64,000 nucleotides of DNA from Nonomuraea zeae (GCF_005889725.1 NZ_VCKX01000034.1:1-64000), one strand, 5' to 3'. Counted from the first letter of the stretch, positions 53,394 to 62,604 are shown. Program-made: numbers and translations. Notes: generated from the letters alone by a model not told the origin.

Positions 53394-54535
53394 TCCACGC
53401 CGGCCACGTCGAAGCCGTACAGGCGGCGGACCTCGCCACTGAACCAGCCGATGTCGGCCAGCTCGCCGATGCTGTCCGGGGTGGCCCGCCGCCACCGCTC
53501 GGTCACCTGCTCCTGGACGGACGCGTTCAGCTCCCACTCGTCGAGCCGGAGGCGGCCCTCCTCGTCCAGCCTGAGGTCCTGCGCCCCGGTGAGCTGGTCC
53601 CACAGGTCCACCGACTGTTCCACGGGAGACCGCATGGCCTCGCCGAGGACGCCGCGCAGCAGGCTCGTGTAGAGGGCGATTCCCGGGATCGCGGTGGACG
53701 CCTGCGTCACCGCCGCGCCGTTGACCGACGTCAGCGCCCGGCCGCCGGCCGGCTGGAGCTCGCCGTTCAGCTTGAGCGCCGTGTCCTCCAGGTGGGCCTT
53801 GGCCGCGCCGATGGTGCCCTGCCGGTAGATCCGCGAGGTGAGGTGCGAGCCGAGGTAGGACAGCGCCACCGTGGTGAACCCGGGCCGGAGCAGGCGGCGG
53901 CCGGCCAGGGCGGCGACCCACAGGGCCCAGTCCTCGCCGCCCATGACCTTGATCGTGTCGGCCTGCTCGGCGTCGGTGGCCGGGTCGATCCAGATGTCCT
54001 TCAGCGCCGGGACGTCGCCACTGAAGTCGAGGGTCTTGGTGCCGTAACCCTCCCCGACCGGCTTCAGCGCCGACTGGTGGGTCTCGCCGGAGACCGGGTC
54101 GGTCCGGCGCGGCGCGGCGACGCTGTAGATCAGGTAGTCGACGCCGCCGGGGAACCTCTCGCTGAGGAGGTCGAGCACCTGCTGCTTGGTGTCCTCCGTG
54201 AAGGCGTCGCCGTTGACGAAGGAGAAACCGCCGGCCGCCAGCTCGGCGGTGGCGATGGTGCGGTACCAGCCCGCGGTGGCCGTGCGCCGCTCGGTCGGCG
54301 GGCGTTCGAAGCACAGGCCGACGCCCTGGATCCCGTGCCCGCGCAGGCCGGCGACGGTGGCGGCCAGGCCGTAGCCGGCGCTGGAACCGATGATCAGGGC
54401 GGTCGGGCCCGCCCCGCCGGCCGCCGCCGGGGCGACCTGGTCGCGCATGTCCTGGACGATCCTGGCGCATCCGCCGGGGTGGGAGTCGAACAGGAGGAAT
54501 CCGCGTCCTCGGGGGGCGATGATCCGTTCCGTCAT
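53330..54535 (-). CDS. fabV: Trans-2-enoyl-CoA/ACP reductase FabV
   Basis: A 401-residue, normal-length FabV reductase that reduces 2-enoyl-ACP or -CoA thioesters with NADH in fatty-acid synthesis. The Rossmann motif is GSSAGYG (50-56) and the FabV-type active site Tyr-x8-Lys is Tyr237/Lys246 ([11 protein letters not shown]). Substrate-loop segments [12 protein letters not shown] and the ALSYLGS stretch are present. FabV enzymes are often triclosan tolerant and may back up FabI/InhA. Start ATG 54535; convergent overlap with the DUF11 gene. Confidence 0.93.
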   Translation of the reverse strand: MTERIIAPRGRGFLLFDSHPGGCARIVQDMRDQVAPAAAGGAGPTALIIGSSAGYGLAATVAGLRGHGIQGVGLCFERPPTERRTATAGWYRTIATAELAAGGFSFVNGDAFTEDTKQQVLDLLSERFPGGVDYLIYSVAAPRRTDPVSGETHQSALKPVGEGYGTKTLDFSGDVPALKDIWIDPATDAEQADTIKVMGGEDWALWVAALAGRRLLRPGFTTVALSYLGSHLTSRIYRQGTIGAAKAHLEDTALKLNGELQPAGGRALTSVNGAAVTQASTAIPGIALYTSLLRGVLGEAMRSPVEQSVDLWDQLTGAQDLRLDEEGRLRLDEWELNASVQEQVTERWRRATPDSIGELADIGWFSGEVRRLYGFDVAGVDYTAPCEPDLPWPPARSRREK

Positions 54536-54640
54536 CGTGTTCCTATCTGGTCGGGCTCGCGGGCGAGCCGGTGGCGGCTGCCCGGCCGATGTCCGATTCC
54601 TGCAAGACCGGGCAGGTCCTCACTTCCTACGGTGACGTGC

Positions 54641-55978
54641 ATGACCATACTCACCGACCGGATCCTCAGTCCCGGGCAGGACGGATACGACGACGAGCGG
54701 CTCGGCATCAACCGGGCCGCCGAGTCCCGCCCCGCCCACGTGCTCGCCGCCACCACCGAGCAGGACGTGGCCGCCGCCGTGCGGCTGGCGGCCGAGCGTG
54801 ACCTCCCCGTCGGCGTGCTGGCCTCGGGGCACGGCCCCTCGGTGCCGGCCGACGGCGCCGTGCTGGTCAACACCGGCCGCATGACCGGCGTCCGGGTCGA
54901 TCCGGCCCGCCGCACCGCCTGGGTCGAGGCCGGCGCCCGCTGGAGCCGGGTGCTGGAGCACACCACGCCCCACGGGCTGGCCCCGCTCAACGGCTCCAGC
55001 CCGAACGTGGGCGCCGTCGGCTACCTGGTGGGCGGCGGCGCGGGCCTGCTCGGCCGCCGCTACGGCTTCGCCGCCGACCACGTGCGGCGGCTGCGGGTCG
55101 TCACGGCGGACGGCCAGGTCCGCGACGTCACGCCCGAGCGGCACCCCGACCTGTTCTGGGCGGTACGCGGCGGCAAGGACAACTTCGGCCTGGTCACCGC
55201 CATGGAGATCGACCTGTTCCCGGTCAGCCGCCTGTACGGCGGCGGCCTGTACTTCCCCGCCGAGGCCACGCCGAGCGTGCTGCGCGCCTACGCCGAGTGG
55301 ACGCGACAGGCGCCGGAGGAGCTGGCCTCCTCGGTGCTGCTGGCCGCCAACCCCGACCTGCCCGGCATCCCTGAGCAGCTGCGGGGCCGGTTCGTGGCCC
55401 ACGTCCGGATCGCCTACAGCGGCGCCCCCGAGGACGGCGCCGAGCTGGTGCGGCCGCTGCGCGAGCTCGGCCCGCGGCTGCTGGACACCGTACGGGACAT
55501 GCCGTACGCCGAGGTCGGCAGCATCCACCACGAGCCCACGGGCGAGCCGTTCGTCGCCTACGACCGCAACGTGCTGCTGCGGCCGCTGGACGAGGACGGC
55601 GTGGACGCGCTCGTCTCGCTCGCGGGACCGCGAGCGGAGCCGCCGTTCATCGCCGAGCTGCGGCACTTCGAAGGGGCCTACGGCCGCGCACCGGAGCCGC
55701 CCAACTGCGTCGGCGGCCGGGACGCCGCGTTCTCGCTGTTCGTCGGGACGGACGCCGCGCCGGAGAGCCGGCGGCGCAGGGACGAGCTGTTCGGCCGCCT
55801 CCGCCCCTGGAGCACGGGCGGCGCGGTGCTGAACTTCATGGGCGTCGAGGACACCGGCGCCGACCGGGTGCGCGCCGCCTACGAGCCGGCCGACTTCGAC
55901 CGGCTCAGGCGGATCAAGGCGGCCCACGATCCGGGGAACCTGTTCCGGGTCAACTTCAACATCCCGCCCCTGGCCTGA
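54641..55978 (+). CDS. FAD-linked oxidase (BBE family)
   Basis: A 445-residue PCMH/FAD_binding_4 oxidase with C-terminal BBE segment ([15 protein letters not shown]). The FAD-anchoring His is His64 in LASGHGPS; the second anchor Cys of bicovalent members is replaced ([19 protein letters not shown]), so flavin is linked once. Such enzymes oxidise sugars, alkaloids or other alcohols with oxygen. No export signal. Start ATG 54641, 8 bases after a GGTGAC stretch, is the first in good register; the frame opens upstream. Related to the oxidase at 62665. Divergent from FabV. Confidence 0.88.
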   Translation: MTILTDRILSPGQDGYDDERLGINRAAESRPAHVLAATTEQDVAAAVRLAAERDLPVGVLASGHGPSVPADGAVLVNTGRMTGVRVDPARRTAWVEAGARWSRVLEHTTPHGLAPLNGSSPNVGAVGYLVGGGAGLLGRRYGFAADHVRRLRVVTADGQVRDVTPERHPDLFWAVRGGKDNFGLVTAMEIDLFPVSRLYGGGLYFPAEATPSVLRAYAEWTRQAPEELASSVLLAANPDLPGIPEQLRGRFVAHVRIAYSGAPEDGAELVRPLRELGPRLLDTVRDMPYAEVGSIHHEPTGEPFVAYDRNVLLRPLDEDGVDALVSLAGPRAEPPFIAELRHFEGAYGRAPEPPNCVGGRDAAFSLFVGTDAAPESRRRRDELFGRLRPWSTGGAVLNFMGVEDTGADRVRAAYEPADFDRLRRIKAAHDPGNLFRVNFNIPPLA

Positions 55979-55991
55979 CGGGCAGGCGCGT

Positions 55992-56450
55992 TCACCGGGC
56001 GTGGGGTGACATCCCGTCCCGGGTCCACGACCCCAGCACCAGCAGCGTCTTCGTCCCCGTCACGTTCCCCGCCCTGCGCAGCCGGTCGATGACCTGCTGG
56101 AGGTGCCCCAGGTCCCGCACCCGTACGTGGATCAGCGCGTCGGGGTCGCCGGCGATCGTGAACACCGCCTGCACCTCGGGCACCTCCGTAGCCGTGCGGA
56201 CGATCTCCGCGACCGGCGTCGTCCCCGGGTAGCGCAGCTCGGTGAACGCCTCGATGCCCCACCCGAGCTTGGAATAGTCGATCTGCACGCTGAACCCGGT
56301 GATCACGCCGAGCTCCCGCAGCCGGTCCACCCGCCGCTTGACGGCCGCGACCGACAGCCCGACCAGCTCCGCCATCTCCGAGAACGTCCTGCGCCCGTCC
56401 TCGCGCAGCAGCCGCAGCACGTGGTGATCGATGTCGTCCACCTCGGCCAT
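55992..56450 (-). CDS. Lrp/AsnC family transcriptional regulator
   Basis: A 152-residue regulator with an N-terminal AsnC HTH (DHHVLRLLREDGRRTFSEMAELVGLSVAAVKRRVDRLRELGVI) and a C-terminal RAM/ACT-like domain (VQAVFTIAGDPDALIHVRV) that senses an amino acid. It is divergent from the indolepyruvate oxidoreductase gene, as is commonly seen for this pair, so it probably controls that gene in response to an amino acid. Start ATG 56450. The 155-bp shared intergenic region is AT-rich near 56505-56550 with TTTGCATC / GTGCATC repeats. Confidence 0.95.
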   Translation of the reverse strand: MAEVDDIDHHVLRLLREDGRRTFSEMAELVGLSVAAVKRRVDRLRELGVITGFSVQIDYSKLGWGIEAFTELRYPGTTPVAEIVRTATEVPEVQAVFTIAGDPDALIHVRVRDLGHLQQVIDRLRRAGNVTGTKTLLVLGSWTRDGMSPHAR

Positions 56451-56605
56451 GTGAGAACCCCTCTCTCAGGCGCAAAGAACATCGGCTACGAAGCCCTGGC
56501 CCTCACATTGTTTGCATCTTTCGCCGCACAGTGCATCTAATACTTGCGCACAACCTACCCGCATTGCTGTGCTGGGGATCCCACGTACGAAGCCAGGAGG
56601 TCCGC

Positions 56606-59600
56606 GTGAGCGTGAGCGAGACTCCCGTCCCCGTGTCGCTCGACGACAAGTACACGGCCGCCGGCGGCCGCGTCCTCATCTCGGGCATCCAGGCACTGGT
56701 CCGCCTGACGCTCGAACAGCGCCGCCTCGACCAGGAGCGCGGCCTCGACACGAGGGTGTTCGTGTCCGGGTACCAGGGCTCGCCGCTCGGCGGCGTGGAC
56801 CTGGAGATGGGCCGCGCGGGGAGGTTCCTGGAGCAGGCGGGCGTGGTGTTCCGGCCGGGCCTGAACGAGGAGCTCGCCGCCACCTCCGTCGCCGGGACCC
56901 AGCTCCTCGGCCAGGTGCCGGGCCGGCGCCACGACGGCGTGACCGGCTTCTGGTACGGCAAGAACCCCGGCCTCGACCGGGCCGCCGACGCCATCAGGCA
57001 CGCGAACACCGCCGGCACCGCCGCGCTCGGCGGCGCGGTGGCCTGGATCGGCGACGACCCCGGCTGCAAGTCCTCCACCCTGCCCAGCTCCTGCGAGCCG
57101 ATGTGCCAGAGCCTGTCGATGCCGCTGCTCGCGCCCGGCTCGGTCGGGGAGATCATCGAGTTCGGGCTGCACGCGGTCGCCATGTCCCGCGCCACCGGCC
57201 TCTGGGTCGGCCTGAAGATCGTCGCGGACATCGCCGACGCCTCCGCCACCGTGGACCTGGGCCCGCTGAGCGCGGGGATCCCGGCCCCGGAGCGCGAGCC
57301 CGGCGGCGCGGCCCCCGTCCTGCTCGGCCCCGCCGCGCTCGACGCCGAGCACGACCTGCTCACCCGCCGCCTCGACCTGGCCCGCGCGTACGCCCGCGCG
57401 AACGGCCTCAACCGGATCATGTCGGGCCGGGACCACACCGCCCTGGGCATCCTGGCCTCGGGCACCACGTACGCGGTGGTGCTGCGCGCGCTCGCCGACC
57501 TCGGCCTGGACGAGCCGGCGCTGGCCGAGCACGGGGTACGCCTGATCAGGCTCGCGATGCCGTTCCCGATCGCGTACGACGAGCTGGCCGCCATGACCGC
57601 CGACCTGGACCGGGTGCTGGTGGTCGAGGACAAGGTGCCGTTCCTGGAGGGGCAGCTCAAGCAGGCGCTCTACGGCGGCGAGCGCTCTCCGGCGGTCGTC
57701 GGCAGGGAGCTGCTGACCGCCCGCGGCACCCTCTCCGCCGAGGACGTGGCGAAGGCCGTGGCCACCTGCCTCGGCATCGAACGGCCCCGTCGCCCGCGCC
57801 GCCGCGGCCTGCTGCCGGTGGTGGCCGCGCGCACCCCGTACTTCTGCTCGGGCTGCCCGCACAACACCTCCACCCGCACGGCCGACGGCACCCTGGTCGG
57901 CGTCGGCATCGGCTGCCACGCCATGATCGCGCTGGACGGGCACGGACGCGGCACCCAGGTGGGCCTCACCCAGATGGGCGGCGAGGGGGCGCAGTGGATC
58001 GGGCTGTCGCCGTTCACCGATGACCGGCATTTCGTCCAGAACCTCGGCGACGGCACCTTCCACCACTCCGGCTCGCTGGCGATCAGGGCGGCGGTGGCGG
58101 CCGGGGTGACGATGACGTACAAGCTGCTCTACAACGACGCCGTCGCCATGACCGGCGGCCAGCGCGCCGAGGGCCGGCTGGACGTGCCCGCGCTCACCCG
58201 CGAGCTGGCCGTCGAGGGCGTGCGCCGGGTGGTGGTCACGACGCCGGAGCCGGAGACGTACCGGGGGGTGCGGCTGGCGGCGAACGCGTCCGTGCGGCAC
58301 CGCGACGATCTCCCGGAGGTCGAGAAGGAGCTGGCGGGGATCGACGGGGTGACCGTGCTGATCCACGACGACCGGTGCGCGGCGGAGGAGCGGCGGCTGC
58401 GCAAGCGCGGCAAGCTGCCGACGCCGGTGCGGAAGGTCGTGGTCAACGAGCGGGTCTGCGAGGGCTGCGGCGACTGCGGCGACGTCTCCACGTGCCTGTC
58501 CGTCCAGCCGGTCGAGACCGAGTACGGCCGCAAGACCCGTATCCACCAGGCGTCCTGCAACTCGGACCTGAGCTGCCTCAAGGGCGACTGCCCGTCGTTC
58601 CTGCTGGTGGAGCCGGGCGAGAAGCGGGCGACGGGCGTCTATGCGCCGGGCGGGAAACCGGCACGTGGGGCCGCCGCGCAGGCCCTGGGATCGCTGGAGT
58701 CGTCCGAGCCACCCGAGTCGCCCGAGCCGGTGTCACGGCCTGGCGGATCAGGGGGAGAGGTGCTGGTCAGGATGCCCGGCATCGGCGGCACCGGCGTCGT
58801 CACCGTCTCGCAGATCCTGCAGATGGCCGCCCACCTCGACGGCCTGCACGCGGCCGGGCTGGAGCAGACCGGGCTCGCGCAGAAGGGCGGGCCGGTGGTC
58901 AGCGACGTGCGGATCTCGCCACGGCCGGTCAGCGGCTCCGTCCGCGCCTCGCAGGGCACCGTCGATGTGCTCATCGGGTTCGACCTGCTCGGGGCGGCGG
59001 CCGACGCCAACCTGGCCGCCGCCTCCCCCGAGCGCACCGTCGCCGTGCTGAACACCTCCGTCGTCCCCACCGCCGCCATGGTGACCGGCCGGGTGGCCGT
59101 GCCCGGGCACGCCGAGGCGGTGGCCCGCGTCGAGTCCGCCGCCAGGGACACCGTCTGCCTGGACGCACACGAGCTGGCCGAAGCGCTGTTCGGCGACCAC
59201 ATGCCGGCCAACCTGCTGCTGCTCGGCGCGGCCTACCAGCACGGCTGCCTGCCGGTCTCGGCCGCGTCCGTCGAGCGGGCCATCACCCTCAACAGGGCCG
59301 CCGTCGAGCAGAACCTCGCCGCCTTCCGCTGGGGCCGCGCCGCCGTGGCCGACCCGGAGCTCGTGCGCAAGGCCGTACTGCCCGCCGAGGAGCCCGAGCC
59401 CGAGGGGCTCGACGAGGTGGTGGCCGTCCGCGTCGCCGACCTGACCGGCTACCAGAACGCGGCCTACGCCCGTACGTACGCCGAGGACGTACGCGACGTG
59501 GCCGCCGTCGCGGCCGAGCGGGCGGGCGCGGCGGAAGGGGCCGCGATCGCCCTCGCCTACGCCCGCGGCCTGCACAAGCTCATGGCCTACAAGGACGAGT

Positions 59601-60049
59601 ACGAGGTCGCCCGCCTGCATCTCGACCCGGCCGAGAAGGCGCGCAGGGAGCGCGAGTTCGGCCCGGACGCGGTCGTGTCCGTGCTGCTGCATCCGCCGGT
59701 GCTGCGCGCCATGGGCATGAAGCGCAAGATCGAGGTACGCCGCTCGGCCGGCGTCCTGTTCCGCGGGCTGCGGGCGGCCAGGGTGCTGCGCGGGACGGCG
59801 TTCGACGTGTTCGGCCGCGCGAAGGTACGCCGCGTCGAACGCGAGCTCGTCTCCGAGTACCGTGACCTGATGCGCGCCGCCCTGACCCGGCTCACCCCCG
59901 CGACCGCAGACGCCGTCGAGGAGATCGCGGGCCTGCCCGAGCTGATCCGCGGGTACGAGGACATCAAGCTCGCCCGGGTCGCCGAGTTCCGCGAGCGCGC
60001 CAGGACCGCCCTGACGCGGCTGGGCGAGCCCGCCGCACACCCCGCCTGA
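56606..60049 (+). CDS. Indolepyruvate ferredoxin oxidoreductase (fused)
   Basis: A 1,147-residue fusion of the alpha/beta and gamma portions. N-terminal TPP-binding enzyme segments: VSGYQGSPLGGVD, LPSSCEPMCQSLSMP, YFCSGCPHNTSTRT, GIGCHAM. A ferredoxin-like cluster region is CEGCGDCGDVSTC then QASCNSDLSCLKGDCPSF. The C-terminal gamma domain starts MPGIGGTGVVTVSQIL. It decarboxylates aryl-pyruvates (from aromatic or branched amino acids) to acyl-CoA with reduced ferredoxin. GTG 56606 has AGGAGG six bases upstream. An acyl-CoA dehydrogenase follows 13 bp later and an Lrp regulator is divergent: an amino-acid catabolism unit. Confidence 0.93.
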   Translation: MSVSETPVPVSLDDKYTAAGGRVLISGIQALVRLTLEQRRLDQERGLDTRVFVSGYQGSPLGGVDLEMGRAGRFLEQAGVVFRPGLNEELAATSVAGTQLLGQVPGRRHDGVTGFWYGKNPGLDRAADAIRHANTAGTAALGGAVAWIGDDPGCKSSTLPSSCEPMCQSLSMPLLAPGSVGEIIEFGLHAVAMSRATGLWVGLKIVADIADASATVDLGPLSAGIPAPEREPGGAAPVLLGPAALDAEHDLLTRRLDLARAYARANGLNRIMSGRDHTALGILASGTTYAVVLRALADLGLDEPALAEHGVRLIRLAMPFPIAYDELAAMTADLDRVLVVEDKVPFLEGQLKQALYGGERSPAVVGRELLTARGTLSAEDVAKAVATCLGIERPRRPRRRGLLPVVAARTPYFCSGCPHNTSTRTADGTLVGVGIGCHAMIALDGHGRGTQVGLTQMGGEGAQWIGLSPFTDDRHFVQNLGDGTFHHSGSLAIRAAVAAGVTMTYKLLYNDAVAMTGGQRAEGRLDVPALTRELAVEGVRRVVVTTPEPETYRGVRLAANASVRHRDDLPEVEKELAGIDGVTVLIHDDRCAAEERRLRKRGKLPTPVRKVVVNERVCEGCGDCGDVSTCLSVQPVETEYGRKTRIHQASCNSDLSCLKGDCPSFLLVEPGEKRATGVYAPGGKPARGAAAQALGSLESSEPPESPEPVSRPGGSGGEVLVRMPGIGGTGVVTVSQILQMAAHLDGLHAAGLEQTGLAQKGGPVVSDVRISPRPVSGSVRASQGTVDVLIGFDLLGAAADANLAAASPERTVAVLNTSVVPTAAMVTGRVAVPGHAEAVARVESAARDTVCLDAHELAEALFGDHMPANLLLLGAAYQHGCLPVSAASVERAITLNRAAVEQNLAAFRWGRAAVADPELVRKAVLPAEEPEPEGLDEVVAVRVADLTGYQNAAYARTYAEDVRDVAAVAAERAGAAEGAAIALAYARGLHKLMAYKDEYEVARLHLDPAEKARREREFGPDAVVSVLLHPPVLRAMGMKRKIEVRRSAGVLFRGLRAARVLRGTAFDVFGRAKVRRVERELVSEYRDLMRAALTRLTPATADAVEEIAGLPELIRGYEDIKLARVAEFRERARTALTRLGEPAAHPA

Positions 60050-60062
60050 GCCAGGAGTGACC

Positions 60063-61202
60063 GTGACAGTCGACCGCCTGCTGCCCGACCAGGACGCCAA
60101 GGACCTCATCGAGCTGACCCGCGAGATCGCCGACAAGGAGCTCGCGCGCCGCGTGGATGAGCATGAGCGCGCCGAGACGTACCCGGACGGGCTGTTCGCC
60201 ACGCTGGGGGCCGCGGGGCTGCTCGGGCTGCCGTACCCGGAGGAGCTCGGGGGCGGCGGGCAGCCGTACGAGGTGTATCTGCAGGTGATCGAGGAGCTGG
60301 CGATGCGGTGGGCCGCCGTCGCGGTGGCGACCAGCGTGCACACGCTCGCCTGTTTCCCCGTGGCCACCTACGGCACCGCCGAGCAGCGGGCGCGGTGGCT
60401 GCCCGACATGCTGGGCGGACGCCTGATCGGCGGCTACAGCCTGTCGGAGCCGCAGGCCGGGTCCGACGCGGGCGCGCTCACCTGCAAGGCGGAGCGGGTG
60501 GCGGACGGCTACCGGATCACCGGCAACAAGGCGTGGATCACGCACGGCGGCATCGCCGACTTCTACGCCCTGTTCGCCCGCACGGGGGAGGGCTCGCGCG
60601 GCATCTCCTGCTTCCTCGCGCCGGGGGCCGCCGACGGGCTGTCGTTCGGGCGGCCCGAGGAGAAGATGGGGCTGCACGCCGTACCGACGACCAGCGCGCA
60701 CTGGGACGGCGCGATCCTGGAAGCCGACCGGCTGCTCGGGGAGGAGGGCCAGGGGCTCCAGATCGCCTTCAGCGCACTCGACTCCGGCCGGCTGGGCATC
60801 GCCGCCTGCGCCACGGGCCTCGCCCAGGCGGCCCTCGACGAGGCCGTGGCCTACGCGAAGGAGCGGCAGACGTTCGGCAAGAAGATCATCGACCACCAGG
60901 GCCTCGGGTTCCTGCTCGCCGACATGGCCGCGGGGGTGGACAGCGCGCGGGCGACCTACCTCGACGCGGCCCGGCGACGGGACGCGGGGCTGCCGTACAG
61001 CAGGCAGGCGAGCGTGGCCAAGCTGGTGGCGACCGATGTCGCGATGAAGGTCACGACTGATGCGGTGCAGGTGTTCGGGGGGTATGGGTATACGCGGGAG
61101 TTTCGGGTTGAGCGGTACATGCGCGAGGCCAAGATCATGCAAATCTTCGAGGGCACGAACCAGATCCAGCGGCTGGTGATCAGCAGGCACCTGGCCAAGT
61201 AG
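60063..61202 (+). CDS. Acyl-CoA dehydrogenase
   Basis: A 379-residue flavoenzyme removing hydrogens at the alpha-beta position of acyl-CoA and passing electrons to ETF. Family marks: GGYSLSEPQAGSDAG, ITGNKAWITHGG, AYAKERQTFGKKI, FGGYGYTREF and the catalytic Glu in IFEGTNQIQR. GTG 60063 is preferred because AGGAG is five bases upstream; an earlier GTG (60057) overlaps that element. It follows the oxidoreductase gene and probably handles the acyl-CoA made by it. The final 18 codons (EGTNQIQRLVISRHLAK plus stop) occur again at 62536-62589, marking an integration event. Confidence 0.95.
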   Translation: MTVDRLLPDQDAKDLIELTREIADKELARRVDEHERAETYPDGLFATLGAAGLLGLPYPEELGGGGQPYEVYLQVIEELAMRWAAVAVATSVHTLACFPVATYGTAEQRARWLPDMLGGRLIGGYSLSEPQAGSDAGALTCKAERVADGYRITGNKAWITHGGIADFYALFARTGEGSRGISCFLAPGAADGLSFGRPEEKMGLHAVPTTSAHWDGAILEADRLLGEEGQGLQIAFSALDSGRLGIAACATGLAQAALDEAVAYAKERQTFGKKIIDHQGLGFLLADMAAGVDSARATYLDAARRRDAGLPYSRQASVAKLVATDVAMKVTTDAVQVFGGYGYTREFRVERYMREAKIMQIFEGTNQIQRLVISRHLAK

Positions 61203-61219
61203 CCCCTGACCTGCAATAA

Positions 61220-61247
61220 CCCCGCTTCCCTGTGCTGGGAGGCGGGG
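61220..61247 (+). terminator. Terminator after acyl-CoA dehydrogenase
   Basis: CCCCGC-TT-CCC / GGG-AG-GCGGGG hairpin with a six-base loop, followed by CTCTTTGTGTT. Confidence 0.75.
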
Positions 61248-61277
61248 CTCTTTGTGTTGGGACTCGGCTCTAGATGA

Positions 61278-61430
61278 TCACTGTTCCGTCCCTGTTCCGT
61301 GAGAGACCTCCCGTGGCCGGAACAGCCGGTCCTTGATGGCCCTGCGGGCGCGGTCGTAGGAGCCGGACATCATGCGGGCGTGGACGCGGAGGGTGAATCC
61401 GGTGCCGGGGTGGCCGATCAGGCCTCTGAC
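61278..61430 (-). pseudogene. Tyrosine integrase C-terminal remnant
   Basis: About 48 codons on the minus strand read LIGHPGTGFTLRVHARMM then SGSYDRARRAIKDRLFRP and stop at 61278. This is the end of phage/ICE tyrosine recombinases (GH box followed by the FTL-x-x-Y/H region and a final D-R-A-R-R-A-I helix). The catalytic Tyr position reads His (RVHARMM) and everything upstream has been replaced by hicB. Not functional. Confidence 0.65.
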
Positions 61431-62044
61431 AGCCGTCGCCGTTTGCCACGCCGCAACTGCTCACCCAGTGCTCTTAGCCTGCTCAGCTTGCGGTCCGTCG
61501 GATCGCCTGCGGCCGCTTCGAGCAGGTAAGACTTGAACAGGGCTTCCGTGTCGCTCGTCATGCAAAGCTGATCGAGCATTTCCTTGGGGGGAAGCGCCCC
61601 GGAACGTGTACCGGCATCGTCCGCAGAAGCGGCCGTCCCCTTCTCCGCCTCGTTCAGCAACTTTCCGACAGCCTGGTGTGACATACCCAGCAGGTAACCG
61701 ATGTCGCGGTGAACGTAACCTCGTCGCGCCAGATCAGCGACCGTTGCTTGCGTCGCTTCAGCAGCCTTCTGTCTGACCAGGGTCGCCGCGAGGCGGGTAA
61801 CCAGCGTGGCCTCCAGTTCTGTGGCCACTTCATCGTCGGCCACGGTCAGGTCGAAGTCGGCGTTCATCTCGAGGACGTCCACATCCAGCATGGTGACCAC
61901 CAGGTCACGCGCCATCTCCTCGGCTTGCTCCAGGCGCTTCACCTGGGTGTGGTAGCTGCGCTTGAGGCCGGGTCCGGAGACGGTCAAAGCCCACCAGTCA
62001 TCACTCCTACTGGCGGTGATGGTGTAAGTGTCGCGCTTGCTCAC
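61418..62044 (-). CDS. hicB: HicB family antitoxin
   Basis: A 208-residue antitoxin. The N-terminal HicB/RNase H-like domain (YTITASRSDDWWALTVSGPG then EMARDLVVTMLDV) binds the toxin, and a C-terminal helix-turn-helix (ARRGYVHRDIGYLLGMSHQAVGKLL, about 105-130) would bind the operator, giving autorepression. A long charged C-terminal tail follows. Start GTG 62044 overlaps the hicA stop by four bases (GTGA). Its end overlaps the integrase remnant. Codon use is less GC-rich than neighbours, consistent with transfer. Confidence 0.85.
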   Translation of the reverse strand: MSKRDTYTITASRSDDWWALTVSGPGLKRSYHTQVKRLEQAEEMARDLVVTMLDVDVLEMNADFDLTVADDEVATELEATLVTRLAATLVRQKAAEATQATVADLARRGYVHRDIGYLLGMSHQAVGKLLNEAEKGTAASADDAGTRSGALPPKEMLDQLCMTSDTEALFKSYLLEAAAGDPTDRKLSRLRALGEQLRRGKRRRLSEA

Positions 62045-62265
62045 TGCTCCTCCTGCTCCTTCGCAACCTCAGCCAGGATGCTCTCCCAGTCCTCCAGGAT
62101 TCCTTTCGCCGTGCGCTCATTGACCTCCGAGTGGCGAGGCACAGGCATCGCCTCCGAACCGGCATGCCACTTCGTGTGGTTGCCGCCTTCGGTTGAACGG
62201 ACGGATACGCCATACTCCTTCGCGAGCTTGCGCATCCGCCGCTCTAGATCCCGCTTCCTCATCAT
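62041..62265 (-). CDS. hicA: HicA family toxin (mRNA interferase)
   Basis: A 74-residue toxin with the double-stranded-RNA-binding-like HicA fold. The catalytic His is His30 in EGGNHTKWHAG, and PVPRHSEVNERTAKGILED is the typical HicA C-terminal half. It cleaves mRNA and stops growth until HicB binds. Two ATGs are in tandem at 62265 and 62262; a -10-like TAGCCT ends 7 bases before the first, so the mRNA may be leaderless. The stop is coupled to hicB. Antitoxin follows toxin, the usual order. Confidence 0.85.
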   Translation of the reverse strand: MMRKRDLERRMRKLAKEYGVSVRSTEGGNHTKWHAGSEAMPVPRHSEVNERTAKGILEDWESILAEVAKEQEEQ

Positions 62266-62507
62266 CAGTGTAGGCTACCTAGGTTGCACACATTGAGGCA
62301 ACTGAGGTTGCCTAAGCAGGACCCCTGCGCGCAGCGCTGTTGCCCCAATGCGTCCAAGATCGCTGACGTGTCCGAGGTGTATAGCCCCATGAGATGCCTG
62401 ACGTTTCTGTCCACGACATGGTTGATGCGATCGAGATCGGATGCTCTGAAGACCAAGCGGACGGTGGGCGGCCTCGGCGCGAAGCGCACAGCATCGTTCC
62501 CGCTCAT
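62265..62507 (-). CDS. Possible 80-residue protein upstream of hicA
   Basis: An open frame from ATG 62507 (MSGNDAVRFAPRPPTVRLVF...) ends with a TGA that overlaps the hicA start (TGATG). It would be a third, coupled gene, but its 3' third is read through the hicA promoter and palindrome. No homology recognised. It may be a chance frame. Confidence 0.3.
   Translation of the reverse strand: MSGNDAVRFAPRPPTVRLVFRASDLDRINHVVDRNVRHLMGLYTSDTSAILDALGQQRCAQGSCLGNLSCLNVCNLGSLH
62272..62313 (-). promoter_or_regulatory. hicAB promoter and palindromic operator
   Basis: On the minus strand TTGCCT (62301-62296), an 18-bp spacer and TAGCCT (62277-62272) place the transcription start at the hicA ATG. The -35 lies in a palindrome AGGCAAC-TGAG-GTTGCCT (62296-62313), and a third half-site AGGTTGC is at 62281-62287: a good site for HicB repression. 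Confidence 0.55.
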
Positions 62508-62535
62508 CGTCGGCCCCGCTCCGTCGCTGTTCCGT

Positions 62536-62598
62536 GAGGGCACGAACCAGATCCAGCGGTTGGTGATCAGCAGGCACCTGGCCAAGTAGGCCCTGACC
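62536..62598. repeat. Right copy of the acyl-CoA dehydrogenase 3'-end repeat (attR-like)
   Basis: Same 54 bp as 61149-61202 with one C-to-T change, then one mismatch and CCCTGACC in both. It encodes GTNQIQRLVISRHLAK but no gene leads into it. Confidence 0.85.
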
Positions 62599-62604
62599 GG
62601 CGAA

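Larger units (their letters stand above)
61149..62598. mobile_element. Integrated HicAB element or remnant, bracketed by acyl-CoA dehydrogenase 3'-end repeats
   Basis: A 63-bp direct repeat (61149-61211 and 62536-62598, two mismatches) flanks an integrase C-terminal fragment, hicB, hicA and a possible small gene. The left copy is the end of the acyl-CoA dehydrogenase gene. This is what site-specific insertion at a gene 3' end looks like, with the repeats as attL and attR. The integrase has lost most of its length, so the element is probably immobile. Each repeat is followed by a terminator. Confidence 0.75.
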
